Positions 1 to 7,982 of a stretch of 39,194 nt of DNA are shown in pieces. How positions within the stretch are numbered: position 1 is the stretch's first letter; each line of letters starts with the position of its first letter. The notes under the pieces were generated by a model, which did not search any database, was not told the origin of the DNA, and saw only the letters and a program-made list of their open reading frames with translations. The stretch is from NCBI GenBank assembly GCA_021740785.1, contig JAIOZI010000049.1:1-39194 (forward strand), read 5' to 3'. The position numbers and the translations under genes are program-made. This DNA comes from Melioribacteraceae bacterium. Its GTDB lineage: Bacteria > Bacteroidota > Ignavibacteria > Ignavibacteriales > Melioribacteraceae.

Positions 1-484
1 GAGTAATCGGATTGGGAAGATTGCCGTCGGCTAGAAAATATCCAACAGGAGCAGCGCCACCACTTGCATACGACTCAAACTCTTCAGCAGTCCAATTGCA
101 TTTTACAATTTTAACTTCAGCGAAAGGATTTCCATTTCCGAAATTGCCGTTCCATTCCAGAGGTAAAAATCCAACTGCCAGTGCTGTTAATTCTGCAGGA
201 ACAACAAAATATTGAGCGAGGCAATCCTGTGAAGCCATTCCAAAATTGACTCCCGGGGTAATGAAATAATCATTATAACTGATTGTATCTATTGTGCCTA
301 GAGTAGAATAGGCGGAACTAGTAATTGGCTGCACAAACCTAGCATCACCCTTCATTCTAATTGCGTCTTGCAATGAACCTTTCACATGTATTAATTCACC
401 ATTCGGCTTAAGAATAGCTTTGTTTTGTGCCTGCAATGAAAAAGAAAATATAACCAGTAATAAAATTGTAAAAATATTTTTCAT
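1..484 (-). CDS. Partial secreted protein, tandem paralogue of the next gene
   Basis: Only the N-terminal 161 codons are in the window; the frame is open to the left edge. The protein starts with a clear Sec signal peptide (MKNIFTILLLV...SLQAQ). The mature part shares collinear blocks with the neighbour at 499-2769: KAILKPNGEL, PGVNFG, a QYFV.PA block, GNGNP..EVKIVK and a final NPI. The two are therefore tandem paralogues. The start is the ATG at 484, preceded by a GAGGGTGG purine stretch. It begins 14 bp past the stop of the upstream gene, so the two are probably cotranscribed. Function is not recognised. A T9SS C-terminal domain is expected by analogy but lies outside the window. Confidence 0.85.
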   Translation of the reverse strand, partial: MKNIFTILLLVIFSFSLQAQNKAILKPNGELIHVKGSLQDAIRMKGDARFVQPITSSAYSTLGTIDTISYNDYFITPGVNFGMASQDCLAQYFVVPAELTALAVGFLPLEWNGNFGNGNPFAEVKIVKCNWTAEEFESYASGGAAPVGYFLADGNLPNPIT

Positions 485-498
485 AATACCACCCTCTG

Positions 499-2769
499 TT
501 ATTTGAGTAAAAGAAATTTCTTCGTTTGAATAAACTCACCTGAACTTAGAGTATAGAAATAAACACCGCTTGAAAGTTCGCTTGCATCAAACTCAACTTT
601 GTATTTTCCCGGCTGCATTGGTTTGTTAATTAGTGTTTTTATTTCTCTTCCCAGCACATCGTAAACTATTAACTTAGTTTGAAGAGCGGACTTTAGTTCG
701 CTCCCGTCTGAGCGAGATAAATCTCGCTCTACGATTGGGATTGTGAATTCAATTATGGTTGCCGGATTGAACGGGTTCGGGTAATTCTGTGATAGCGAAA
801 AGTGCTCGACCACTTCGTCTGTTTCTATTCTAGTTGTTGTAACTACATCAATACCGAACCAACGCAAAGCTTCAACCTGCGGAGCCGAAGCGCTGAAACC
901 GAACCAGTAATAATCAGGCGCCGAATTTATTGACAACGGATCATATGCGAAGAAAGCGATTTTGTTACCCGCATCTAATTCTCTTGAACCGCCTACATTG
1001 TAAAGTGAATCTTCAAAAACCGTCTGCATGAATACGTCAACATCGGGTAGAAAATCAACGCCGTCAATCCAATTTGAGATACTTATTTCATAATTAGGAT
1101 TATAGAAAAGAGAATCCGCACCTTCTATTTCTTGTTGCTTGCCAAATAGAGCATCTCCTAAAGTAGAACCTTCAACGGCAATCATATATGATGAATCTTG
1201 GGAAGAAGTTACTAAATCTTGATGATCTGCATCTATGCCGAGAATATCGTAGTGAAAATCTCCTGGTAGATAGTCTGTATCTTCCCACCCTGTTTGTGCG
1301 CCGAGCCATTCATCTCCCGCAAGCATGTAGTTATGATTCGGGTCGGCTTCAAGCCATTCTTTAATTACATCGCTATTTATATCACTGGGTCCGCCGGTGG
1401 TAATTTCAATCACATTGGTGTAATGAGAAAGCACCTCTTGAGTCAGCGGACCGTATGCCCAAACATCATGTTCCCAATTAGCTGGAATGTTATTGATGAA
1501 ATCATCTTTCCCGAAATAATAATCCTGCGGATAACCATCCGGATTATCAAAACCGTTGAACAAAAGTAGATTATCAGTTGATGGAACAAAGTTGGAATAT
1601 GAATATTCCATTGAATTGCGAGTGTTTCCATTAACGTCAGTTGCACTCACATGATATTTGACTTCGCCCGGCTCGCTTAATTCCATATATGGAACAGTAA
1701 CACAATAATATTCATCGCTCAAATTCATTTGAAGCGAATCATAAAAATCATTCCCTGGTAGTTTGTACTTGAACCACACTTCGGAAACTCCGATCTCACC
1801 GCCAATCGGATTGCAGTCTAATACTTCTGCACAAAATGTATATTCCGTTCCCGGTAAAATGGCAATAGTTGAATTTATAACTCGGATTAATGGGGGAATA
1901 TCACTTATAATCTCAATTGCAACTCTAACATCTAAATTGTAAGCAGGGCGAATCCACCATCCGTAATCATTACTAGTTAATCTGCCATTGGAGTAAAATT
2001 TCATTAAAGGAGGTCCGTTGCGAGAATCTCCATAAATTCCAATTGCAGAAGATTCATAATTTTCTTCATTATACGGTGAAACATTTTTGATGACTACGGC
2101 AAAAATTTCTCTTGCATTAATAATGGGTATTTCAAGTATATCTGTATTAGACCAATGCCAATGATTCTCAATTGGTTCAATAATCTGTCCGGAACCGTAT
2201 TCGGACCAGATGTCATGACCAAACGGCTCGCTTATCCCGGAATCAGAAACATCAATCCACTCTCCGGTCGTTTCCGGATCATCAATAAAAGCGGAAATGG
2301 GATTGGGAGTATTTCCTTCCGCGGGATAATATCCGAAACGGATTGGGGAATTGAACGATCTAATTTCTTCTTCGGTAAGATTGACCTTTACGATCTTTAC
2401 TTCCAACAAAGGATTGCCGTTTCCGAAAAATCCACCCCACTCATAGGTAAGAAAACCAAATCCATTGATTTTTATATCAGCCGGAGCCACAAAATATTGA
2501 CTTACATAATCATCTGACAGCACGCCAAAATTAACACCAGGATTAGAAAAAAAATCATAAATTAGAGTGTCAACTCTATCCGGGCATGTTAGGTGAAGTA
2601 AACCATTCGGAAGTTTCTTCTTTTGCTGTTTCCACTTCAGTTTTATTACATCATTCGATAGATCATTTACAAGCTGTAACTCACCATTCGGTTTCAGAAT
2701 TGCTTTCTGCTGAGGGTATATGTAAGTGCACAACATAAGGAAAAGTACTAACAGTATAGTCTTTTTCAT
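499..2769 (-). CDS. T9SS cargo protein of unknown function
   Basis: This is a secreted protein of 756 residues. The start chosen is the ATG at 2769 (MKKTILLVLFL...), because it opens directly with a signal peptide; a TTG four codons upstream is a weaker alternative. A GGGGGC stretch precedes the ATG. The middle (about residues 290-400) resembles an Ig/fibronectin-like beta region, followed by an acidic, Trp- and Tyr-rich domain that I do not recognise. The last 90 or so residues are a T9SS type-A sorting domain (NYPNPFNPATI ... LSSGVYFYTL ... KKFLLLK), implying Sec export and then transfer across the outer membrane. The loop between 'FTIP' and 'KLIVYDVLG' is about 20 residues, against 5 in the plainest copies here, and is encoded by two tandem palindromes at 684-729. 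Confidence 0.9.
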   Translation of the reverse strand: MKKTILLVLFLMLCTYIYPQQKAILKPNGELQLVNDLSNDVIKLKWKQQKKKLPNGLLHLTCPDRVDTLIYDFFSNPGVNFGVLSDDYVSQYFVAPADIKINGFGFLTYEWGGFFGNGNPLLEVKIVKVNLTEEEIRSFNSPIRFGYYPAEGNTPNPISAFIDDPETTGEWIDVSDSGISEPFGHDIWSEYGSGQIIEPIENHWHWSNTDILEIPIINAREIFAVVIKNVSPYNEENYESSAIGIYGDSRNGPPLMKFYSNGRLTSNDYGWWIRPAYNLDVRVAIEIISDIPPLIRVINSTIAILPGTEYTFCAEVLDCNPIGGEIGVSEVWFKYKLPGNDFYDSLQMNLSDEYYCVTVPYMELSEPGEVKYHVSATDVNGNTRNSMEYSYSNFVPSTDNLLLFNGFDNPDGYPQDYYFGKDDFINNIPANWEHDVWAYGPLTQEVLSHYTNVIEITTGGPSDINSDVIKEWLEADPNHNYMLAGDEWLGAQTGWEDTDYLPGDFHYDILGIDADHQDLVTSSQDSSYMIAVEGSTLGDALFGKQQEIEGADSLFYNPNYEISISNWIDGVDFLPDVDVFMQTVFEDSLYNVGGSRELDAGNKIAFFAYDPLSINSAPDYYWFGFSASAPQVEALRWFGIDVVTTTRIETDEVVEHFSLSQNYPNPFNPATIIEFTIPIVERDLSRSDGSELKSALQTKLIVYDVLGREIKTLINKPMQPGKYKVEFDASELSSGVYFYTLSSGEFIQTKKFLLLK
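684..729. repeat. Two tandem palindromes inside a T9SS domain
   Basis: Hairpin one spans 684-703 (stem GAGCGGACT against AGTTCGCTC, one G-T pair, 2-nt loop). Hairpin two spans 710-729 (stem GAGCGAGAT against ATCTCGCTC, 2-nt AA loop). Both lie in frame within the sorting domain of the 499-2769 gene and encode most of its extra loop. They sit at the same alignment position as the palindromes at 3067-3094 and 5565-5594. Confidence 0.85.
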
Positions 2770-2811
2770 GTTTGCCCCCAAACCTGATTGATATTGCTGT
2801 TAACTTAAAAT

Positions 2812-2841
2812 TAAACTTACAAGATTAATGTAAAATGTCAA
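2812..2841 (-). promoter_or_regulatory. Candidate promoter for the 499-2769 gene
   Basis: On the minus strand TTGACA (2841-2836) is followed after 16 nt by TAAGTTTA (2819-2812). The second box resembles the Bacteroidetes-type TAnnTTTG -7 element. It lies about 42 nt upstream of the ATG at 2769. An AT-rich palindrome (AAATAAGCTTATTT, 2851-2864) followed on the minus strand by ATTTTT sits just before it and may terminate the 2885-3934 gene. Pattern matching only. Confidence 0.35.
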
Positions 2842-2884
2842 TGCAAAAATAAATAAGCTTATTTTATATAGAGTGTATATCCGG

Positions 2885-3934
2885 TTACTTTATCAGTATC
2901 ATTTTCTTTGATGCATTAATTGTGCCAGTTTTTATTTGATATATGTAAAGTCCGCTTGGTAAATCTTCGGCATTGAACTCGACGGAATGTTTCCCCGGCT
3001 GCATTGGTTTGTTGAGGAGTGTTTTTATTTCGCGTCCCAACAAATCATAGATGACCAATTTTGTTCGTAGGGACAAGTCGCGACTTGTCCCTACAGTCGG
3101 GATTGTGAATTCAATTGTGGTTGTTGGGTTAAAAGGATTCGGATAATTTTGATTGAGTGAAAACTTCTCGGCTACTGTGTCATTATCATCAAGTGATGTG
3201 GCGATCAGTTCATCATATGAAATCGAGTTGACTTGATATACTTTTTTTGTGCTGAGGCTCTGCACGAAAACTTTGAAATTCATATTCGTGATATTCCAGA
3301 ATTCTCCGATTGTAAAACTGGAATTTATTTCAGTCGATTCACCAACATCAATATTGACGGGATAACCATCAGCATTATCAATCGCACGCATTACGTTTGG
3401 ATGATGAGCGATCCCGTTTCTGCCGGTGTATTCAACATCTTCGGCTGCAACAATAAATATTACCAAATCCGATTCTTCAACTCCTATAAGTTTTTCAACC
3501 GTTGCATCAATTGAAATCGTTGCACCGGAAATATCTCCATCAAGTGATATTGAAAAAGATTGAGGTTCCATTACCAATGAATCGATTACATTTTCCCATG
3601 CGCTGTAATTTGAACCGATCTGGCGGTCGCCGTCGATAAATCCGATTGGTGTAAAAAAGAATGATCCGTAAAATGAATCACGCTGATCGGAATAGATTGA
3701 GCTTTGCTGGTATAACGGATCGTCAGGGTATGGATATTCCATATGATAAAAAATTACCTCGGCATTTTCAGCATTGGGATCATTTGTAAAAAAATCTTCA
3801 ACAGCTTCGTGAGCAGGTGGACAAAGCGGGCAGTGCGAGTTGGTGAATACTTCGATTAAAACAGTCTTTCCCTGTGCATACAGAGCTGCCGATAATAATA
3901 AAGTGATGAAAAATGTATTAAAAAATGATCGCAT
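2885..3934 (-). CDS. Omp28/thioredoxin-like T9SS cargo protein
   Basis: The 349-residue product has a signal peptide (MRSFFNTFFITLLLSAALYAQ-like) and then 'TVLIEVFTNSHCPLCPPAH', a thioredoxin-fold opening with a CPLC redox motif as in Omp28-like proteins. A beta-rich segment (about residues 140-235) follows, then a T9SS type-A domain (NYPNPFNPTTTIEFTIP ... MILIK). It is probably an exported or surface protein with a redox-active or merely structural thioredoxin fold. The ATG at 3934 has a good AGGGGGA ribosome site 6-7 nt upstream. The sorting domain carries a perfect 28-bp palindrome (3067-3094). The redox role is inferred from CxxC alone. Confidence 0.88.
   Translation of the reverse strand: MRSFFNTFFITLLLSAALYAQGKTVLIEVFTNSHCPLCPPAHEAVEDFFTNDPNAENAEVIFYHMEYPYPDDPLYQQSSIYSDQRDSFYGSFFFTPIGFIDGDRQIGSNYSAWENVIDSLVMEPQSFSISLDGDISGATISIDATVEKLIGVEESDLVIFIVAAEDVEYTGRNGIAHHPNVMRAIDNADGYPVNIDVGESTEINSSFTIGEFWNITNMNFKVFVQSLSTKKVYQVNSISYDELIATSLDDNDTVAEKFSLNQNYPNPFNPTTTIEFTIPTVGTSRDLSLRTKLVIYDLLGREIKTLLNKPMQPGKHSVEFNAEDLPSGLYIYQIKTGTINASKKMILIK
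3067..3094. repeat. Perfect 28-bp palindrome within coding sequence
   Basis: Each arm is 14 bp with no loop; the ends are GTAGGGAC and GTCCCTAC and the centre is CGCG. It is read in frame as V-G-T-S-R-D-L-S-L between the 'FTIP' and 'KLVIYDLLG' blocks of the T9SS domain. Of the three possible frames, one would hit the TAG in GTAGGG; the gene uses the GTA frame. Confidence 0.95.
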
Positions 3935-4022
3935 AATTTCCCCCTGTTATATATATAAGACGGAAGGTCTTAAAAATTTGATTAAAAGTAAAGTCGGACT
4001 TTTATCCACAATAATTAAACAA

Positions 4023-4047
4023 GAGGGGAATTGTAATAATTCCCCTT
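4023..4047 (-). terminator. Stem-loop, probable terminator of the 4348-5358 gene
   Basis: The minus strand reads AGGGGAATT, a 5-nt loop, AATTCCCCT, then CTTGTTTAATTATT. The stem is a perfect 9 bp plus a G-T pair. The T tail is broken, so termination strength is uncertain. The MITE-like element lies between the gene's stop and this hairpin. Confidence 0.5.
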
Positions 4048-4120
4048 CTGTTGTTTGGGTGGTATGCTAAAGAGAGTAAACGGAAACTTAAACGTTATTT
4101 TTAGTCGAATGATCTTTTAA

Positions 4121-4336
4121 CCCAAAAAATTCATTGGAAATAAATTTTTCGCCGTTGGCCGCTCATAAAATGTTTTATTAAAACATTTTATGTTGCGGGA
4201 TTAACCCCGACAATTTGTAAGAAAAATATTTTACTCAAATAACGAATTCCAAAATATCTATATGGCTAAGTATTTGATATTTCTCAACTTACAAATTGTC
4301 GGCCCGAAGGGCAGATTTTCCAATGGAAAATCTGGG
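4121..4336. mobile_element. MITE-like structured element with TTTAA target duplication
   Basis: The element begins CCCA and ends TGGG and is bordered on both sides by TTTAA (4116-4120 and 4337-4341), consistent with a 5-bp target-site duplication. The ends form imperfect terminal inverted repeats sharing CCCA and CATTGGAAA. Inside are a 13-bp stem with 3-nt loop (4164-4192), a short CGGG/CCCG hairpin (4196-4209), a 15-bp inverted repeat CCGACAATTTGTAAG (4207-4221 against 4288-4302), and an 11-bp stem with 1-nt loop close to the right end (about 4312-4334). It has no coding capacity. A second copy with about 98% identity over 178 bp starts at 39018. It sits 11 bp downstream of the PD40 lipoprotein stop. 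Confidence 0.8.
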
Positions 4337-4347
4337 TTTAATTTGGA

Positions 4348-5358
4348 TTAGAAATCCCCCGGTTTTAGTTTTAGTAAGAAATTGGTGCTCACCCAGTAAA
4401 TATCCGGATTGCCGTTCATGCATCCTTGTGATGCTTCAACCAATTTATTAATAGTGAATCTCTGCTTGCTGAAATCAATCTCCGGATTAGAACGTGCAGA
4501 CATAAAGAATAAATATTTCCCGTCCGGTGATATCGAAGCTGAATATTCTCGGGTACTTTCCGTATTTATTTTGCTTCCCAGGTTTATAGGATTGCTCCAA
4601 TTATCTTTTTCATCATGGAAAACGATGTAATAATCTGTTCCGCCGTAGGAATCTTCGAGTCCGACCGCAGGTACAATTATGAATCGTTCGTATTTATCTA
4701 CATATGCGTTATACCTTGCAGTACCGAAATTAATTTCTTGTCCGAGTTTTTCCGGTTCGGAATACCTGCCATTAACAAATTTTGATCTGAAAATATAGTT
4801 GTTTCTGTCACCATCCGGCTGACGGGTAAAATACAAAGTTCCGTCAACTGTGACGGATGGAAAATATTCTCCGCCGGCAGTATTAATCGGCGCGCCCAAA
4901 TTATACGGTTCGCCCCAGCCGTCATCAGTTCTATCAACAACCCAAATATCCTGATCGCCTTCTATGCTGTCTACATCAACCATTGTTGAGAAGAAAAACA
5001 TTTTACTTCCGTCGTGTGTGATGAACGGTTCAAAATACATGTAGCTAAAGTCTTTTATGAATTCTGCTGGTACGGGTTCGCTCCATTTTCCATCAACTTG
5101 CTTTGTGCAGTAAATCAAATTGTAGTTGAAAGCCGAGACAGAGAAGTAGATCTCGTTTCCATCGGGCATCATTGCGATATCTCTTGTAAAAAGAGAAGTT
5201 GTTATAAAGCCGGGAGCGAACAGCTCCGGTTCTGAGCCGGGAGGTGTTAATCCTAAATACCTTCCCGAATAAGTTTTATCTTCCACATATTTTTCCTGTG
5301 TCTTACAACTCACAAAGATTAAACAGAGTGTAAAGAGAGTAATTATTATTCTATACAT
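4348..5358 (-). CDS. PD40/TolB-like beta-propeller lipoprotein
   Basis: The 336-residue product has a lipoprotein signal peptide (MYRIIITLFTLCLIFVSC; lipobox FVSC, Cys18) and is likely anchored to a membrane. The rest is a beta-propeller of PD40 type with repeated 'DGxxxYFxS' blades: DGNEIYFSVSA, DGSKMFFFSTM, DGTLYFTRQPDG and DGKYLFFMSARS. It resembles TolB/WD40-like domain proteins without the TolB N-terminal domain. No T9SS domain is present. Its start lies 22 bp downstream of the stop of the FG-GAP gene, suggesting one transcript. Substrate or partner unknown. Confidence 0.88.
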   Translation of the reverse strand: MYRIIITLFTLCLIFVSCKTQEKYVEDKTYSGRYLGLTPPGSEPELFAPGFITTSLFTRDIAMMPDGNEIYFSVSAFNYNLIYCTKQVDGKWSEPVPAEFIKDFSYMYFEPFITHDGSKMFFFSTMVDVDSIEGDQDIWVVDRTDDGWGEPYNLGAPINTAGGEYFPSVTVDGTLYFTRQPDGDRNNYIFRSKFVNGRYSEPEKLGQEINFGTARYNAYVDKYERFIIVPAVGLEDSYGGTDYYIVFHDEKDNWSNPINLGSKINTESTREYSASISPDGKYLFFMSARSNPEIDFSKQRFTINKLVEASQGCMNGNPDIYWVSTNFLLKLKPGDF

Positions 5359-5380
5359 ATTTGCTCACATTGTTTTATAA

Positions 5381-7735
5381 TTATCTTAATAATATCATTT
5401 TATTTGTCTGAACGAAATTATCTGCTTTCAATTGATAGAAATAAATCCCGCTCGATAAGCCCGCAGCATCAAACGTGATTTTATATCTGCCCGGCTGCAT
5501 CTGTTTGTTGATTAGTGTTTTTATTTCGCAACCGAGAATGTCAAAGACCTTTAATTTAACCATATGTAGGGGACGAAAATTTTCGTCCCCTACAGAGTTG
5601 GGAATATTAAATTCAATTGTGGTTGTGGGGTTAAACGGGTTCGGATAATTTTGATACAATACAAAATTCTCAGCGACTATTTCCTCTTCATTTTCTTCTA
5701 CCCCGGTGATTTCATCAAGTTCAACTCCGAAGGTGTATGATGCATCAATAATCTGCGCATTGTAATCTCCGGTGATATCGTTCAGTACATTCCCGGTTCC
5801 TTCATTCATATTATAGTAAATAGTCAAACCGGTTTCATTGCCGGCAAGAACTTTATTCGCATTAAACCAAATATCATCATCGGAACGGACATAATTCCAA
5901 AGCCTAATTTCATCAATCGCACCGTTGAAACCGCGGGATAGGTTTTTGTCCTTCCCGATAATCAGAGGTATTCCGGCATTATCCGAAATAGTGCCGTCAT
6001 ATGGTGTTGATCCTGCCATGGTAAAAGGTTTTTCGTTTCCGTTGTAAAATAATTTCACATCACCGTTATCTTGATTTATAGTAATTGCGAAGTGCTGCCA
6101 TTCACCAATGTTAAAAAGACTGTCACCTGAGGCAAATCTGAAGGCAGTACCTTCTGAATCAACTAGGTTCAGCATTACTCCCTGATCCGGAATTGATCCA
6201 AATCCTTTTCCCAAAAGAGAAATTTTAATTGCCTCTTTATCTAAAATAGTGCTGCCGTAAAGATCGAGTCCGGGGGTTGTAGGTTTTGCATCGAATTCAA
6301 AGGTAATATTTCCGGATAGATTCACTACCGAACCTGAATCAAGCAGAACGTAGCCCGATGATTCACTGAATAAAAGAGAACTCTCACCATTGAAAACTTG
6401 TATCAAGTTTTTCTTTACGACTGTTTTAGATGTATCGGAAGTTATTACTCGTAACATAATCGTATATTCACCCGGATCGTTAAATGTAAAAGCCGGATTC
6501 TGTTCGTGTGAATCGATTGTTCCGTCGTTATTAAAATCCCATTCCCAATCCACTGCTTCAAAATGCCCGGTCGATTGATCAGTGAATTGTATTTCGAGCG
6601 GAACATGTCCGGTCAACTGTGATGTGGTGAAGTCAAATTTATTATATGAATTTTTCCAAATTGCGATAAAGCCGGAAGTTCTTGCAGCGCCGAGCAGATC
6701 GAGATCGCCGTCGGCATCGATATCAGCAGCGGTAATTCCGTATCCGTTTATATAGTCACCTTCAAGTCTAGTTTGTGTAAAATTAAGAGAGCCGTCGTTT
6801 TCAAACCAGTACGAACCGTCGCCGGATGTAGAATAAATATCAATATCTCCGTCATTATCAAGATCAGCTGCATCAATCCACAAAGGATGTTCGTTGTTGG
6901 CAATAATTGTTTTTGTGAAATTCTGTGCGCCGTCGTTTAACCAGTAAGCATGCTGCCCGGTATAATAAGCGCAGCCGACAACATCCATATCGCCGTCTAG
7001 GTCCAGATCACGAGCAAAAACAGTGTGAGATTGACTGAATCCATCGTCAACAAAATTCTTTGTGAATTCAAACTCCCCGTTGTTTTCCCACCAGGCAATT
7101 TCACCCAGCGTTTCGCTAGATGCAATAATATCCAGGTCACCGTCATCATCCATATCAACACCCTGCAGAAAAGTTGCCGACTTAAATTCAGTAGAAATCA
7201 CATGCCGCGTAAAATTCATATCTCCTTCATTTTCCCACCAGCAAATTTTATCTGCACCTTCGGATGTATTGAATGCAGAGCCTAGAATATCTATGTCACC
7301 ATCGAGATCGAAATCGATAGGATCGATTGTATGTGCTTCGATAAAATTGGTGTCTAATATATATTCAGTAAAATTCTCACCGTCATTCAGCCAATATTTA
7401 ATTGTGTTGTTATTGAAATTTGCCGAGATAATATCCTGCATGCCGTCTTTATTGAGATCGAAGATTCGAGCACCTCTTGCCGTATTCTCCCCCGATGATA
7501 GGACAAGAGGGTCGAATCCGAAATTATTGTCACCGTACCAAATTTTTATTGTTTTACCGGACGATGTTCCGAGTATATCCTGCATACCGTCTCCGTTTAT
7601 ATCATTAACTTCAACAACCCAAGCAGTTGAAAGAGATAAATTTTCATCGTGCCTTTCGAAAGAAATTGATTGTGAAAAGAGAGTTCCTACTAAAAGAAAC
7701 ATTGATAGAAAAAGTATTTTATGAATTATATTCAT
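5381..7735 (-). CDS. FG-GAP/VCBS propeller, PKD, LamG T9SS cargo protein
   Basis: The product has 784 residues. I chose the ATG at 7735 (MNIIHKILFLSMFLL...SQS) because it opens on the signal peptide and has a GGGGGA site upstream; an in-frame ATG 14 codons earlier would bury the signal. The order is: seven FG-GAP/VCBS-like repeats with Ca-binding loops (for example DINGDGMQD, DFDLDGDID, DMDDDGDLD, DIDADGDLD) at about residues 30-345; a PKD domain (DWEWDFNNDG) at about 350-430; a LamG/concanavalin-like domain (GEWQHFAITI, GAIDEIRLWN) at about 440-650; and a T9SS type-A domain. It is a probable surface adhesin or glycan-binding exoprotein. The sorting domain carries a perfect 30-bp palindrome (5565-5594). 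Confidence 0.93.
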   Translation of the reverse strand: MNIIHKILFLSMFLLVGTLFSQSISFERHDENLSLSTAWVVEVNDINGDGMQDILGTSSGKTIKIWYGDNNFGFDPLVLSSGENTARGARIFDLNKDGMQDIISANFNNNTIKYWLNDGENFTEYILDTNFIEAHTIDPIDFDLDGDIDILGSAFNTSEGADKICWWENEGDMNFTRHVISTEFKSATFLQGVDMDDDGDLDIIASSETLGEIAWWENNGEFEFTKNFVDDGFSQSHTVFARDLDLDGDMDVVGCAYYTGQHAYWLNDGAQNFTKTIIANNEHPLWIDAADLDNDGDIDIYSTSGDGSYWFENDGSLNFTQTRLEGDYINGYGITAADIDADGDLDLLGAARTSGFIAIWKNSYNKFDFTTSQLTGHVPLEIQFTDQSTGHFEAVDWEWDFNNDGTIDSHEQNPAFTFNDPGEYTIMLRVITSDTSKTVVKKNLIQVFNGESSLLFSESSGYVLLDSGSVVNLSGNITFEFDAKPTTPGLDLYGSTILDKEAIKISLLGKGFGSIPDQGVMLNLVDSEGTAFRFASGDSLFNIGEWQHFAITINQDNGDVKLFYNGNEKPFTMAGSTPYDGTISDNAGIPLIIGKDKNLSRGFNGAIDEIRLWNYVRSDDDIWFNANKVLAGNETGLTIYYNMNEGTGNVLNDITGDYNAQIIDASYTFGVELDEITGVEENEEEIVAENFVLYQNYPNPFNPTTTIEFNIPNSVGDENFRPLHMVKLKVFDILGCEIKTLINKQMQPGRYKITFDAAGLSSGIYFYQLKADNFVQTNKMILLR
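5565..5594. repeat. Perfect 30-bp palindrome within coding sequence
   Basis: Each arm is 15 bp; the ends are TGTAGGGGAC and GTCCCCTACA and the centre is AAAATTTT. It is read in frame as V-G-D-E-N-F-R-P-L between 'FNIP' and 'VKLKVFDILG' of the T9SS domain. The outer GTAGGG...CCCTAC-type ends match the element at 3067-3094, but the core differs. Confidence 0.95.
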
Positions 7736-7982
7736 GTTCAATCCCCCGAGCAGTTCGTTAGTTAAAATCTGCTGCAAAATAGAATTATCGGGAATAACTA
7801 TTTTGTATTATAGACAGATCAGTTAATTTAATAGGCAGATAACATTCTTAAATAAATTTGGCTGTGAAATCGATGTAACCTGTTGAATGGTCGATGAAAT
7901 AGGTCGGTTCATCTACAAATAAGATTTTTATCTGGTAATTTTTTTATTATTACATCCTAATTTTCAAATGTGAGTTAATAAT

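Larger units (their letters stand above)
3935..4347. other. Intergenic region with hairpin terminator and MITE-like element
   Basis: This 413-bp gap separates the PD40 lipoprotein gene from the Omp28-like gene, both on the minus strand. It contains a stem-loop at 4023-4047 and a 216-bp mobile-type element at 4121-4336. I see no credible coding sequence. Confidence 0.7.

Noticed and set aside
12-215. Plus-strand open frame at the left edge
   Set aside because: It overlaps the partial minus-strand cargo gene, which has a signal peptide and a paralogue.
7062-7724. Plus-strand open frame of 220 codons opposite the FG-GAP gene
   Set aside because: It is a mirror of the repetitive Asp-rich coding sequence on the other strand; Ser/Pro-rich, no start context, no domain.
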